A stretch of 64,000 bases of DNA from Dryocosmus kuriphilus (lineage: Eukaryota > Arthropoda > Insecta > Hymenoptera > Cynipidae): assembly GCA_038277395.1 (NCBI GenBank), contig CM076194.1, positions 112,619,417-112,683,416 on the forward strand, written 5' to 3'. The notes beneath the pieces are model-generated. The model made no database searches. It was given only the letters and a program-made list of their open reading frames with translations, and was not told the DNA's origin. A program made the translations under genes and the position numbers. Position 1 is the first letter of the stretch. Each line of letters begins with the position of its first letter. Positions 21,516-32,468 of this stretch are shown piece after piece.

Positions 21516-21751
21516 AATAATTTCAACAATAAAAAAAAAAAGTGAATTCGTGAAATCATATGTAATTCACCTTAAAACGAGGCCGTCACGGGACAGCCGA
21601 CTTCACGTTAACAGCTCTCATGCTCTTCACTTGTTTCCTTCGCCATTCATTTGTTCCGACATTTTGTTGTTTTTCCTTTATTAGCTACTAATGAAAGCGC
21701 ATACGTGTGGCACGCTAGCATTCAGTTCAGTTGCATTCAGTTGGCTACATT

Positions 21752-22008
21752 AGAGTCGTTTCCACGTCTACTCTTGCTGGAAATATTTCTCGTATTAGAT
21801 TAGTCGTTTTCACGACTACCCGTCAGAAAAGCGATTTTCGACATTGGAGTCGTTTTCACGACTACTCTTGCGGAAAATAGTTTTCGTATTTAAATCAGTC
21901 GTTTTCACGACTACCTGTCAGAAAAGCGATTTTCGACATTGGAGTCGTTTTCGCGACTACCTTTGCTGGAAATTCTTATCGTATATTTAAATCAGTTGTT
22001 TTCACGTC
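21752..22008. repeat. six-fold palindrome array upstream of the transposase
   Basis: AGTCGTTTTCACGACT or a close variant occurs at 21752, 21802, 21848, 21897, 21943 and 21993. Each is an inverted repeat (AGTCGT...ACGACT) around TTTC. Spacing alternates 50, 46, 49, 46, 50, and every second unit shares extra flanking text (GTCAGAAAAGCGATTTTCGACATT). The array ends 38 bases before the transposase ATG. The motif resembles the element's own terminus, GGACGTTTCACGTC. It could bind transposase or an autoregulator, which is inference. Confidence 0.8.
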
Positions 22009-22045
22009 TATTATTTGGAGAAAACGGTGACTATCGCTGAATATC

Positions 22046-23896
22046 ATGGAATCTGAAGGAGCCGGGATTCATGGGGATAGATGTATTAATCCATTCAATA
22101 TCTCTGCTCATAAGGGTAAGGATATCCGACCAGTTTCGATAAATTTGCAAAAATTCCTTCCAGTATATAAACCTGGCATGAAAATATGCTGTAATTGCAG
22201 GAAACGCAAATTTGAGGCAATTGATGTGAGTTTGCAACCTGAAGCATTAAACTCCAGTACTGATTCTCAATCAGAACAATCATATGCAAATGATGGAAAT
22301 GATGCCTCAGCGCCTAGCAAGAAGTCTTCTTCATCTAGAGAAAGAGAACTCGAGCAAATGTTAGACAGACTAAAGCAGAAGTTTTCTAGTTTACCATTGA
22401 ATGATCCATTACGGATCACGATCCTGACGATAGTACCTGATAGCTGTAGTATTGCACAACTTGTAGAGAGTTCAATAGCGCGAAATAATTTGTCAAGAAA
22501 GCTCTAAAACTCAAAGAATCAGAAGGAGTTATGTCGACACCTATTGCTAGAGCTGGCAAGACATTATCACAAGACGTTGTTGAATTAGTTCGCAATTTTT
22601 ATGAAAGTGATGAGAACAGTAGGATTATGCCGAGCAAGAAAGACGTTATTACTGTGTGACTTGGTAAAGAAAAAGAAAAAAAAACAGAAGCGCTTGATGC
22701 TATGTGACATAAAATATCTGCATGTTCGATTTAAAGAGCTCAACCCACAGATATCAAACGGCTTGACGAAATTTGCAGAGCTTCGACCACAATGGTGCAT
22801 TTTGGCTAGAGCTAGTGGCACACACAGCGTTTATGTTTGCACCATACACCAGAACTGCAAGATAATGTTTGATGCGAGCAACTTGGCAAGGTTTACTGAA
22901 AACTGTGACGATTCCATTCAAGAGTACAAAAATTGTTTTAGATTCTTCTTGTGTGATAATTCATCACCAGCATGTTATCTTCGTGAATGTCAACTGTGTC
23001 GAGAAAAAGACCTTCTCAGTGATTTTCTCAAGAAGACTTATGAGGAGAAGTGTATATCAAAAGTAATTTTCAGCACTTGGGAATCGACAGATAGGTGTAC
23101 TCTGAAAAGGGAATGTCTCTTATCTGAAGACTTTGCTGACGAGTTTTGCACTCGTTTAAGTACGTTGCTCACTCACGATTTTATTTCAAAAACGCAGTCA
23201 GAATTTATTACAAATTTGAAAAATAACTTGTCACCAGGTTCAGTGATAATTCACACTGATTTTTCAGAAAATTTTGCTTTTGTGGCACAAGATGCAGCTC
23301 AAGCATTTCATTATAATAATAGTCAATGCACGGTACATCCAGTAGTATGTTACTACAAGAATCACGGAGGAGAGACTTGCCACAAAAGCTTTGTACTCTT
23401 ATCTGATTGCACATCACATGACACTGCCGCAATCTATGTCATGCAAAAGTTAGTTATTCCTGAGATTAAGAAACTATACCCAAATTTGAAAAAAATCATG
23501 TATGTAAGTGATGGTGCGAAACATCATTACAAGAACAAGTATCAAATGTGCAATCTAATGCATCATGAAGAAGATTTTGGTGTTAAAGCCGATTGGCATT
23601 TCCGTGCAACCGCGCATGGCAAAGGAGCTTGTGATGGCGTAGGAGCTATCCTGAAACGCGAAGCTACACGTGCAAGGCTGCAAGCACAACCAAACGATGC
23701 AATATTAACTCCAGAATCGCTGTACGAGTGGGCAAATAGGAAATTCAAGAATTTTCATGTAATCTACTACGATGAAAAAGAGCATGGAAAGACTAAGAGG
23801 TTTCTTAAGAAAAGATTCTCTGAAGCACCTAAAGTGGATAAAATCTCTATTGGACATGCCTTCATAGTCCCGGTAAGAAGCTTCCAATTAAACTGA
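22046..23896 (+). pseudogene. transposase-like protein of an uncharacterised arthropod family, broken
   Basis: The gene opens at the ATG at 22046 and is open for 153 codons (Cys pair KICCNCRKRKF near residue 49, Ser-rich linker, short helical region). It then loses frame near 22500, meets a TGA near 22657, and shifts again near 22680. From there it is open to 23896. The long C-terminal part has many Cys/His residues and the conserved blocks HTDFSENFAF, YVSDGAKHHYKNK and ATAHGKGACDGVGAILKREA. I associate these blocks with multicopy uncharacterised arthropod proteins. The spaced Asp residues suggest an RNase-H-like DDE/D transposase, but this is inference. It is the only gene between the element's inverted ends. 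Confidence 0.7.
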
Positions 23897-23899
23897 ATT

Positions 23900-24950
23900 A
23901 GAATGCGGACGAAAAATTTCAAAAACGGAATTAGTTAGGAATTCAAAACGTTTTAAATTCATCGATATTTGTATTGATCGAGATTAGATTGGATGCATTT
24001 TTAGTTAAACGAATTGTTCCAGATTAAAATGTTGACAATTAATCCTTCATGGAGAGAATTAAATTGAGTACAACTTTTGAGGTTGGCTCATGACATTAAA
24101 TAGGATTAGATTGATTTCAGTTTCTTCCGTTGTCAAATAATTAAAATGTGTTCAAACTTTCGCACACATTAAACAGAACTAAAGTGAGGCGCAATCCTTT
24201 TCCACTAATAGGAATTAAAACGCATATTTCAAAAACGGAATTGATTAGGTATTCAAAAAGTTTGAAATTCAACAATATTTGTTCGCACATTAATCAAATT
24301 CAATTCACACCTTCTTACCGGGGTACTACCTGGAAAAATATTACAGATTTTGCAATATTCTGGTAGTAAAAAACATATCAACAAGGTGCAATATTAATTA
24401 TTAAAAGTGCGAATGAATTTGAAGAAAGTCCTGTCTAACAATTTTGTAGTCCTAGCAAAGTCAAGATAGATCAGTGGAGTTATATCAATCCACGATTTCC
24501 CACCACACACGAAAGTCTGGGTATGGTTTTGATAAGGTTCCGTCAAGTTCGGGTCTCCTAGATGTTTTTCTATAGCTGATAATTACTGTATTTTAGAGGA
24601 GAAACTACAATTTTTCATGCTGTCAGCATATAATTTCAGGTAGAAGCTTCTCTGACCACTCTGTTCTCTAAACACGCTTTGCCTGGTATAAATTCATGAA
24701 TTTACAGATTTGGAAACTTTTTACTCTGAAACGACTCGACTGATAAAAAAATCATCAAAAGTAGTTCGTATTTGTAATTTCATGTAATATGTTCCGATAT
24801 TTTTTTATTCTAAAAATTATTGACCAGCTATATTGAATCTGTTATCATTAATTTTGCAAATTTGACTCCGGATTCATGATCAGTAACTCCAAAACACCAG
24901 GTATACCAAATTTTGTATAGTTTCGTTGATTTTTAAGAATTTCAACCATC
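23900..24950. other. transposon interior without genes, degenerate direct repeat
   Basis: Downstream of the transposase the sequence is AT-rich. A block TTTCAAAAACGGAATT(A/G)(G/A)TTAGG-ATTCAAAA occurs at about 23915 and 24227, a direct repeat about 310 bp apart. No frame is credible. Confidence 0.55.
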
Positions 24951-25333
24951 ACATTGGATCTGCCATCTTTAATTTAACAGATTTGACTCTGGATTTGTAA
25001 TTAGCAACTTCAAAAACCCCCGTATACCAATTTTTGTATGGATCCGTTGATTTTTGAAAAGTTCGTCCGCCATATTGGATCCGCCATCTTGAATTTTGAA
25101 AGTTTGATCTTGGAATTCGAACCAGTAGCCAGAAAAGCGACTGCATGATTTTTTTCAGAATTGTTTATCGTTATTCTGAATTTTTACACACGTGCCCAAG
25201 GCACTTTCTATCGTTATGGCCGCCATATTGGTCCGCCATCTTGAAATCATGGCATATACCACTTTGCATTCGAAAGCCTATATTTCAGCGAAAATTTGGA
25301 GTGGTCGTAAGTGTATGTACGTCCACTCAATTT

Positions 25334-25369
<36 letters not shown>

Positions 25370-26011
25370 AAAAGCTTTTTGAAAAGTTCTTCCGCCATAT
25401 TGGATCCGCCATCCTGAATTTTGAAAGTTTGATCTTGGAATTCGAACCAGTAGCCATAAAAGCTACTGCATGATTTTTTTCAGAATTGGTTATCACTATT
25501 CTGAATTTTTACACACATGCCTAAGGCACTTTCTATCGTTATGGCCGCCATATTGGTCCGCCATCTTGAAATCATGGCATATACCACTTTGCATTCGAAA
25601 GCCTATATTTCAGCGAAAATTTGGAGTGGTCGTAAGTGTATGTACGTCCACTCAATTTTTGGGAAGAGGGGGGGGGGGGGGGGAGGGGAAGCTTTTTGAA
25701 AAGTTCGTCCGCCTTATTGGATCCGCCATCCTGAATTTTGAAAGTTTGATCTTGGAATTCGAACCAGTAGCCAGAAAAGCTACTGCATGATTTTTTTCAG
25801 AATTGGTTATCACTATTCTGAATTTTTACACACATGCCTAAGGCACTTTCTATCGTTATGGCCGCCATATTGGTCCGCCATCTTGAAAACATGGCATATG
25901 CCACTTCGCATTCGAAAGCCTATATTTCAACGAAAATTTTGAGTGGTCGTAAGTGTATGTACGTCCTCTCAATTTTTGGGCAGAGGGGGGATAAAAGTGA
26001 CGTGAAACGTC

Positions 26012-26013
<2 letters not shown>
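24950..26013. repeat. right terminal array, three to four copies of the inverted unit
   Basis: GGTCGTAAGTGTATGTACGTCC appears near 25302, 25627 and 25944 (spacing about 320), inverted relative to the left arm. Each copy carries CCGCCATATTGG-TCCGCCATCTTGAA motifs and a G-run. The G-run has expanded to 33 Gs at 25336-25368 in one copy and about 14 in another. A more decayed partial copy occupies about 24950-25140. Confidence 0.88.

Positions 26014-26081
<68 letters not shown>
26014..26081. repeat. (AT)n microsatellite abutting the transposon
   Basis: About 34 uninterrupted AT units follow directly after the transposon's right terminus. The left terminus is preceded by ATATATAT, so this tract is the likely insertion target and has since expanded on one side. 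Confidence 0.95.
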
Positions 26082-26084
<3 letters not shown>

Positions 26085-26886
26085 AGTATGTATGAAATAG
26101 TATTAGAACCTCTTCTGATTGTGAGTTGTTTTTATCAAAAATATTGTACAAGCGAATATAATTGAACTATTTGTAATATTTTCAATACTAATACCTATAG
26201 TTTTCTATGAATTTGATATTTTGTAGTATAAACATTCATAATGCGATGTAGTTATTTATCTAGGTTCACCCGAGGGGTTATTAGCGCGACTATTACGGCG
26301 CTATTGAAGAACATGGTAGCAATGTAATTCACTAAAACACTGAAATAGGTCAATATCAGGGAAAAAACTATTGTAATTTTACTATTTATAATTATAATTA
26401 AGCACTAATTTTTTGTTTTAGCATCAGTTGAAGTAAAGCTTAAACCACAAGTAAACTCAAATAACTGCTACTCACTATAGTCATAAGTTAAGCGTTCAAG
26501 TTATTTTTTTCAACAATCAGTATTGTTACAGGGAATTTCTTACCGAATTCACAAAGGACAAACATTCATTCTAACCGATTTTTTGTAAACTTACAATACT
26601 TTTTGTATATATAAAATCAAAAATACATCTCAGATACTTAGCTCGAAAAAATTCTTTTAGAGGACTTAACACATGTTGAATTTTTTTAGATTTTCACTAT
26701 TTTCTGTAAAGAGAAATAAAAGGTTTTCTATTGGCTGTATCGTTTGGCTTACGGTTTTCTTGAAATTAATTGAAACTATACATTTTTATGTAAAACTGTC
26801 CCGAGAATGCGAATTTCGTATTCCTAATTACTTTCAATAAAGTCTTCAAGCTTATGCTTTCTGTTTTATTAACAGTTTTATTATTT
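26082..26886. other. AT-rich spacer
   Basis: About 0.8 kb of AT-rich DNA between the DNA transposon and LINE 1. No gene or structured repeat was recognised. A TTATTATT tract at its right end may mark the LINE junction. Confidence 0.5.
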
Positions 26887-26887
26887 T

Positions 26888-27180
26888 TATTATTATTAAG
26901 GTGAGGATAGTTTGCATCTACAGGAGAAGGGGAGAAGAAGAAGTTTGGACTGTGATTAGGAAATGGGTGGCGAAAAAGGGTGATGAATTGGTTTTGATTG
27001 GAGGCAATCTGAATGCTTGGACAGGCGAACAGGAAGGGGAAATATGGGATGAAGGGAGTGAGACTTTCAGGAGAAAATCGAAACATAAACAGGTGGACCA
27101 GGAGGATGGTTCATTTGTAATGGGAACTCGGAGGGGGATGAGGAAGGAGAGAATACATTTGCAGGAAAAGGAGAAACAGT
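26888..27180 (+). pseudogene. LINE 1 endonuclease domain remnant
   Basis: The frame encodes VLIGGNLNAWTGEQEG, corresponding to the GDFNARTG block of apurinic/apyrimidinic-type LINE endonucleases, here with Asp and Phe altered. The N-terminal part of the domain is missing. The frame ends at a stop near 27180. Further downstream residues (DYILAEERIRRLLEW) suggest continuation with a frameshift. Confidence 0.75.
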
Positions 27181-27358
27181 AATAGACTACATTCTGGCAG
27201 AGGAAAGGATAAGGAGACTGTTGGAATGGGAGAAGAGAGGGAAGGAAGGAGGGAGTGACAAGGAAGAAAGCAAAGATGGGCAAGTGGGGAGTTGATAAAA
27301 TAAGAGAATATACGGAAAGAATGGAAGAAGAGAATACTATGATTGAATAGGGGTAGGA

Positions 27359-28756
27359 GTGGATGCGATGTTGTGTAAGATGAAGGAAAGGGTAGAGAAG
27401 ATAGTGGAAGAAATTAGGCCAAGTGAGGAGGAAAGAAGGGAGAAAAGAGGATGGTGGGACGTGGAATGTATAGAGAGTAAAGAACGCATGAAATTATCGT
27501 TAAAGAATTGGAGAAGAGGAGAGATAGACAGAAAGGAATATAATAAAAGAAAACGGGAACACGAGAAATTACTAGATGTGGAAAGACAGGAGGAGAACGT
27601 GAGGTACATGCAGGAGGTAGAGAAAGCAATAAAGGAAGGAAGAGAATGGGAGGTGATCAATAGAGAGAGGTGTGGATGGAAAGGAATCAATGAAGAAATA
27701 AATATGGAGGAATGGACGGTATACTTCAAGAAATTTCTAGGAGGCGTGGATAGCAAAGAGAAGGGGGAAGGCAGAAAGAGCAAGGAGGGAGGAATGGAAG
27801 GTGGGAATGAGGTGACCAGAGAGGAGGTGAATCAAGCAATTGAGAAGTTAAAAAGAAACAAGGCGACATGAGAGGATGGGATGGAGAATGAAGCGTTGAA
27901 ATTTGGAGGAAGAAGGGTTAGAGAACAGATCTGGGAAATATGTAGTAAAGTATGGAGAGGGGAAGGATGGCCCAAGGAGTGGAGAACAGGTTTGGTAGTT
28001 CCGTTATTAAAGAAAGGTAGGGGTAGAAAAGTGGAAGATTATAGAAGAATCACTCTCATGCCAGTAACGTATAAAATTTACGCGGAGGTGCTTAGGAAGA
28101 GATTAGAAGAACAGGTAGAAGAGAAAGCAAGTATTCCACACAATCAAACAGGATTCAGGAAGGGGATGGGAACAGTGCATAACATTTTCGTTCTGAATTA
28201 TCTAGTCAACAGGAACCTGGGACAGAAGAAAGGAAAGCTAGTTGCACTCTTCGTAAATTTTAAAGCAGCCTTTGACTCTGTGAATAGGAAAGTTTTATGG
28301 AAGGCAATGAGAGCAAGGGGGGTCGACGAGGAGTTGATTGAGAGGATAAAAGAGGTCTTTACGGAGACGAAGACAATGGTGAGGATCGGGGAACAGAAAG
28401 GGGAGGAGTTTTGGACAGGAAGGGGTCTCAGGCAAGGGTGTCCGCTAAGTCCATTGTTATTTAGCATAATGTTAGCAGACCTAGAAGAGAAAATGGAAAA
28501 GAATGGTAAAGGAGGTACAGTTCTAGGAAATAAAAGAATATACTCACTAGCGTACGCGGACGATGTGGTGCTTCTGGCAGATAATGAAAATGGAATGAGC
28601 TTGCTAATGAAAGGATTCGAAGAGTATGGGAGAGAGAAAGACTTGACAATTAATATGATGAAGACAAAATTAATATGTTTCAGAAAGAGAAAGAATGAAG
28701 TAAAGTATGGATGGAAGATAAATGGAGAAATGGTGGAAATGGTAGAGGAATTTTGA
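27359..28756 (+). pseudogene. LINE 1 linker and reverse transcriptase
   Basis: A basic, coiled-coil-rich linker (27359-27871) leads in the same frame, across one TGA at 27869-27871, into a complete reverse-transcriptase core. Visible motifs are VVPLLKKG, NQTGFRKGMGT, LVALFVNFKAAFDSV (motif A, with one Asp replaced by Asn relative to the usual FVDLKAAFD), GLRQGCPLSPLLF (motif B) and SLAYADDVVLLA (motif C, both catalytic Asp present). The frame stops at 28754-28756. Apart from the stop and the motif A change it is well preserved. Confidence 0.9.
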
Positions 28757-28768
28757 TATATATGATTT

Positions 28769-29711
28769 TTGTTCGAAGCGGGTGGTGGAAATGATCATCA
28801 GGTGAAAAAGTGGATGGAAAGTGCCAGTAAGGTGATGGGTCAAGTGTGGGGGATTGAAAAAAGAAGATTCAAAGAGGACTGGAAGATGATATTATGGCTG
28901 TTTGATTCGCTGGTATGGTCAGTGATGTGCTATCAATTGGAAATATGGGGTTGGAAGGTGTACAAGAAGGTAGAAAAAATGCAAGAAAGATTTCTGAGGT
29001 GGGTTATGGGAGTAAGCTGGAACTTCCCAGGTTATATGTTGAGAGAGAAAAAACAGGGAGAGAGAAATTGGCGATAAGGCAGAGAAAAAGGGTCTGGAAT
29101 TTCGAAGAAAAAATTAAGAGTGGTAAGGCAAACAAAATAGCACAAGTGTGCCGACAGGAATTAATAAATAGAGAGAGGAGAGGTAACACGGGACATTCAA
29201 AATGGGAGGAAAAGAGATGGCAAGTTAGAAGGGAATGGAGAATGTGTGATGAGGGGAGGGAGTGGCAGGAAATTGAAGGCGAAATGAGTAAGAAGCAGGA
29301 AGAGAAGAGGTGGGAGAGATTATAAGATCAAAATATAATAAACGGTATTAATTCGTCAAGATGGAAGGGGTCCCAGAATATTTAGGGAAATTGAAAAAGG
29401 AGTGCAGGTGGGCCAGGATGATACGTTTCAGAATGGGTGAAGGCATGAATGAGTGTAAATATTGGATGACTGAAGAAATGAAAGTGTGCAGGGTATGTAT
29501 GTATGAAAGGGAATCATGGGAGCACGTGTTGGAGAGGTGCACAGGCGAAGAGGAAGGGGGAAAGAGCGTCGTAGATAAAGTTAGGTGGATACTGAGCGGT
29601 TGTGGGCAAGGGGAAAACTGGGTGAAGAGTTTAGAAAATAAAAGGGAAGAGAGGATGTATGGGGGAGGAGAAAGCCAAAACCAAAATCTAAGGAAAATTA
29701 GTGTTGCGTGA
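28769..29711 (+). pseudogene. LINE 1 C-terminal region with Cys/His motif
   Basis: The region after the RT is split over several frames: 28769-29077, 28915-29325 and 29361-29711. The first two overlap, which indicates a frameshift near 29040. The last contains CRVCMYERESWEHVLERC, a C-x2-C-xn-H-x4-C arrangement seen at the C-termini of many LINE proteins. It is not expected to be functional. Confidence 0.75.
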
Positions 29712-29955
29712 TTTGGAAAAGCTTGAATAGTAATATGGTAAGAGGACACGGAAGCCCTGGAAGGTCTAGCGCACTTGTTAGATATTATATGATAGACAGT
29801 AAATTAGTATTTAAGAATTTAAGAACTTGTATATAAAGGAGCGATAGTAGGTTAAGATAAGCATAAGGCATAGTGGTTAAGTGAAATTGTAAAGGATGTA
29901 AAGGGAACGGAGCTCTCAAATCCGTAAGGGAGAGTAATAAACGAATCAATCACTA

Positions 29956-30693
29956 ATAAACAAAAGCTACCCGATTAGGGTTTTTAAGAGTTGAAAATGG
30001 CGATTTCTATTTTTCATAGCGTACGTTATTACGTGAAATTAAGGATGCTTACTGATTTTCAAAAATATCAAAAAAATTTTTTCTATTTTTTTCACTCTTT
30101 TTCGATTTTTCTCGAAAGGGGTTATTTCAGACTGAAAAAACAACATTGAAGAAAATTAATACAACGAAAAAGATGTATTTCATAGAGAATTACATTAAAA
30201 ACTTTTTCAATAAAACAAAAAACAATTTAGAGAAAATCGTAGTTTTCTCGGCGTTTACAGGCGATGCGGACGTATTTTGTACTTCCTTGTACTTTTCTAC
30301 TTCTTCTTACGTTCACTCATTTTGAAAAATCATTTCTCCGTTAAAATTAAATATTAATCCTCAATTACAAAATAATTTTTTAAACTACGCAAATGCCCGC
30401 GGTTTTTAAACTTCTTGAAAGAGCACACTTTAGAGCATAAAAAAATATACAAAAAAATTGGATCGGGCAATTTTGAGAATTTTCCTTTTGAAAATTTTGT
30501 TTAAAAAAATTTTTTTAAATAAGCATGAAGAATTAATTGAAAGTTGTTTTATTGTTGTGTTATGTCGAAATTATTCTTTAATAATATTTTTCAATAAGCG
30601 TAAGCCAAACACTGAGTTACGCACGTTTATTCAGTAAGAGTATAAAAGAGGAACTGCTTGGGTCGGCCCGGGACCCTACATATATGTACGTAG
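29956..30693. other. AT-rich spacer between LINE 1 and hAT 2
   Basis: No gene was recognised. The sequence is AT-rich with poly-A and poly-T patches. The last 70 bases contain a GC-richer GGTCGGCCCGGGACC stretch. Confidence 0.5.
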
Positions 30694-31012
30694 CAGTGAT
30701 GGCGAACCAATGGAACGCGTGCCAGTGGTGGCATACGACAAAATATTTCGGGCACGCACCAGCAATTATTAGTGTGCCCGAATTAACGAGCCTATGCACT
30801 TGAACGAAAAAAATTTTTTTTTCATTTATATTAGACGTCATGTATGTGGTATCAAAGTTCATGTACAGAGCCTACAGAGCTTGAAATCACGCCTCATTTG
30901 TCATTGTGCTTGTACGTCGTCGACTGCAATTACGCAGAGTTTTTAACGTTTTTAAATCATATCATTCGGCATCGCTAGTTTACCAAAAAAACTGAAAGTT
31001 CAAGATAAGTAT

Positions 31013-31980
31013 CAAAGAGGCTTTCAACTTTGGTAGACTGAGAAAATATGGCATGATTAATCAAGGCGATAAAGCAGTGTGTGTTTTATGTTCTGGAACA
31101 GTGGTATGTAGAACATCATCTGTAAAACGGCATTATGACACAAATCACAAGTGTTTATCAAAAAAGCGAATCAGAACAAAAGAAGTTTATTGCATGTGCA
31201 TTGAAAGAGAGTAATAGACAGTCGACGTCTATGATTAAATATGTTTTTAAGGATTAATTGTCATACAAGTGTCGCAAGTTTCTCGGCTGCAAAGATCATT
31301 GCCCTGCATGGTAAACCTTTTAATGAGGGTGAGTTTTTGAAAGAAGCATGGTTAGCATGCGCCCCTCCACTTCTTGTTGATTTTGAAAATAAAGATAAGA
31401 TAATTCAGTGAATCAAAGATCTTTCTTTATCTAGAAGCACAATAAAAGACAGAATCGTAAAACTGGCAGAAAATGTAAACATACAACAGAAAAATGACAT
31501 CAAGTCCTCTCCTTTTATTTCGCTATGTCTTGACGAATGTACTGATGTAACTAAATCTGTTCGCTTAGCGGTTTTTGTGCGATATTGTGTAGCTAAAGAC
31601 GTCAAAGAAGAATTAATTGCTTTAAGATCGTTGCCAATAACTACTAAGAGTACATATATTTGTACAGCTGTTAAAAATTCACTTGCTGAGAAAGAAATTG
31701 ACTTAAGTAAAATTGTTTCGAAAACGACTAATGCTGCTCAAAGTATGGTGGCCAAAAAAAATGGTTTTATCAGTACATTTCGAACATACGTAAGACATTC
31801 GATTCTTCAATTCCACTCTATCATTCATCAACAAGCATTTTTTGCTAAGGGTGGTTTTGCCTCCCTTGAAAATCTAATGGCAGTAGTCACACAAATGGTT
31901 AATGTCATATCGTCGCAGGCTTTAAATAAACGAAAATTTGATGATTCGTTGAATGAAGTCAACTCGGTGTATAATGGCTT
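31013..31980 (+). pseudogene. hAT 2 transposase, N-terminal half
   Basis: A BED-type zinc finger lies at about 31078-31150 (CVLCSGTVVCRTSSVKRHY, then TNH). The body then reads through several stops: TAG or TAA near 31215-31255 and TGA near 31410. The RNase-H-like region contains ISLCLDECTDVTKSVRLAVF with the first catalytic-type Asp. The pattern matches GTF2IRD2/ZBED5-like hAT transposases. It is cut at 31980 by LINE 2. Confidence 0.82.
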
Positions 31981-32345
31981 TTTTTGGGGGGGGGGGGGGG
32001 GGGAGGTGGAAATACTTTTGACGTACTGAGTGTGGGACTCGGCCTGGCGGCCCCTACCCACTAAAACCACCTCCTCCCCCGGTACTCAGACTATAAGTCC
32101 ATTGTGCCACACCGCATTTCCCGCGTTCTGTTGTGAAACCACGTCCCATCCTGTGCGTGTATACAGGTCAGGCCCTGTGGTTTCAGAGCCTTAGACTTTT
32201 CTGTCTCGCTGTTCAAGGGGGTGCTCTTGGAGCCCCTTTTCCTCTTACCCGCGTGACGGGCAAGAGGAGTTGCTCTAGATGAAGACCGTTGTTCCATGAC
32301 CCCATGTGAGGAGCCCCAGCTGCCCGGTAATTCCCTCCTTCGCCA

Positions 32346-32450
32346 CCTGGGAGCCGTCCCCTTTCGAGCCGTCCTCTTTGGAGCCGATCACTTAGGAGCC
32401 GTTACCATCACCTTAGGAGCCGTCCGCTTTGGAGCCGTCCCCATTTGGCG
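32346..32450. repeat. GGAGCCGTCCCC-type minisatellite in the LINE 2 tail
   Basis: Units of the form GGAGCCGTCC(C)C(A/T)TTT(T/C) recur five to six times in about 105 bp. The same text, TTTGGAGCCGTCCCCTTTTGG, occurs once at about 35798-35819, at the endonuclease end of the same LINE. This may reflect local slippage of an internal motif. Confidence 0.7.
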
Positions 32451-32468
32451 ATGGGTTCACGCTCCTAT

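Larger units (their letters stand above)
20899..26013 (+). mobile_element. 5.1-kb DNA transposon of unassigned superfamily with complex inverted ends
   Basis: The left end starts GGGACGTTTCACGTCACTTTT at 20899. The right end is its reverse complement, finishing ...AAAGTGACGTGAAACGTCCC at 26013. Both sides abut AT dinucleotide repeat, so the target was a TA-rich microsatellite and the duplication cannot be sized. The inverted ends are arrays of a unit of about 310-320 bp: two copies on the left (20899-21515) and three to four on the right (about 24950-26013). Inside lies a palindrome array and one broken transposase-like gene. Length, inverted ends and single internal gene point to an autonomous cut-and-paste element. 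I cannot name the superfamily with confidence. Confidence 0.8.
26887..29955 (+). mobile_element. LINE 1: 5'-truncated non-LTR retrotransposon
   Basis: Three kilobases of purine-rich plus-strand sequence contrast with the AT-rich flanks. They carry, in order, an endonuclease remnant, a long basic region, a reverse transcriptase with AYADD, and a C-terminal zinc-knuckle-like motif. The 5' end begins abruptly after a TTATT tract, inside the endonuclease domain, which is the usual 5' truncation. The 3' end is placed near GAGAGTAATAAACGAATC (about 29935-29955). The domain order fits the I/Jockey-type LINEs abundant in ants and wasps. Confidence 0.85.

Noticed and set aside
25145..26151. Several overlapping open frames of 60-106 codons with repeated MPKALSIVMAAILV or IYIYIY text
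   Set aside because: They are repeated because the transposon end units are repeated. The frames exist on both strands and include homopolymer Gly/Pro and Ile-Tyr from G-runs and AT repeats.
26918..27783. Ser/Pro/Phe-rich minus-strand frames opposite LINE 1
   Set aside because: Antisense shadows of purine-rich LINE coding sequence.
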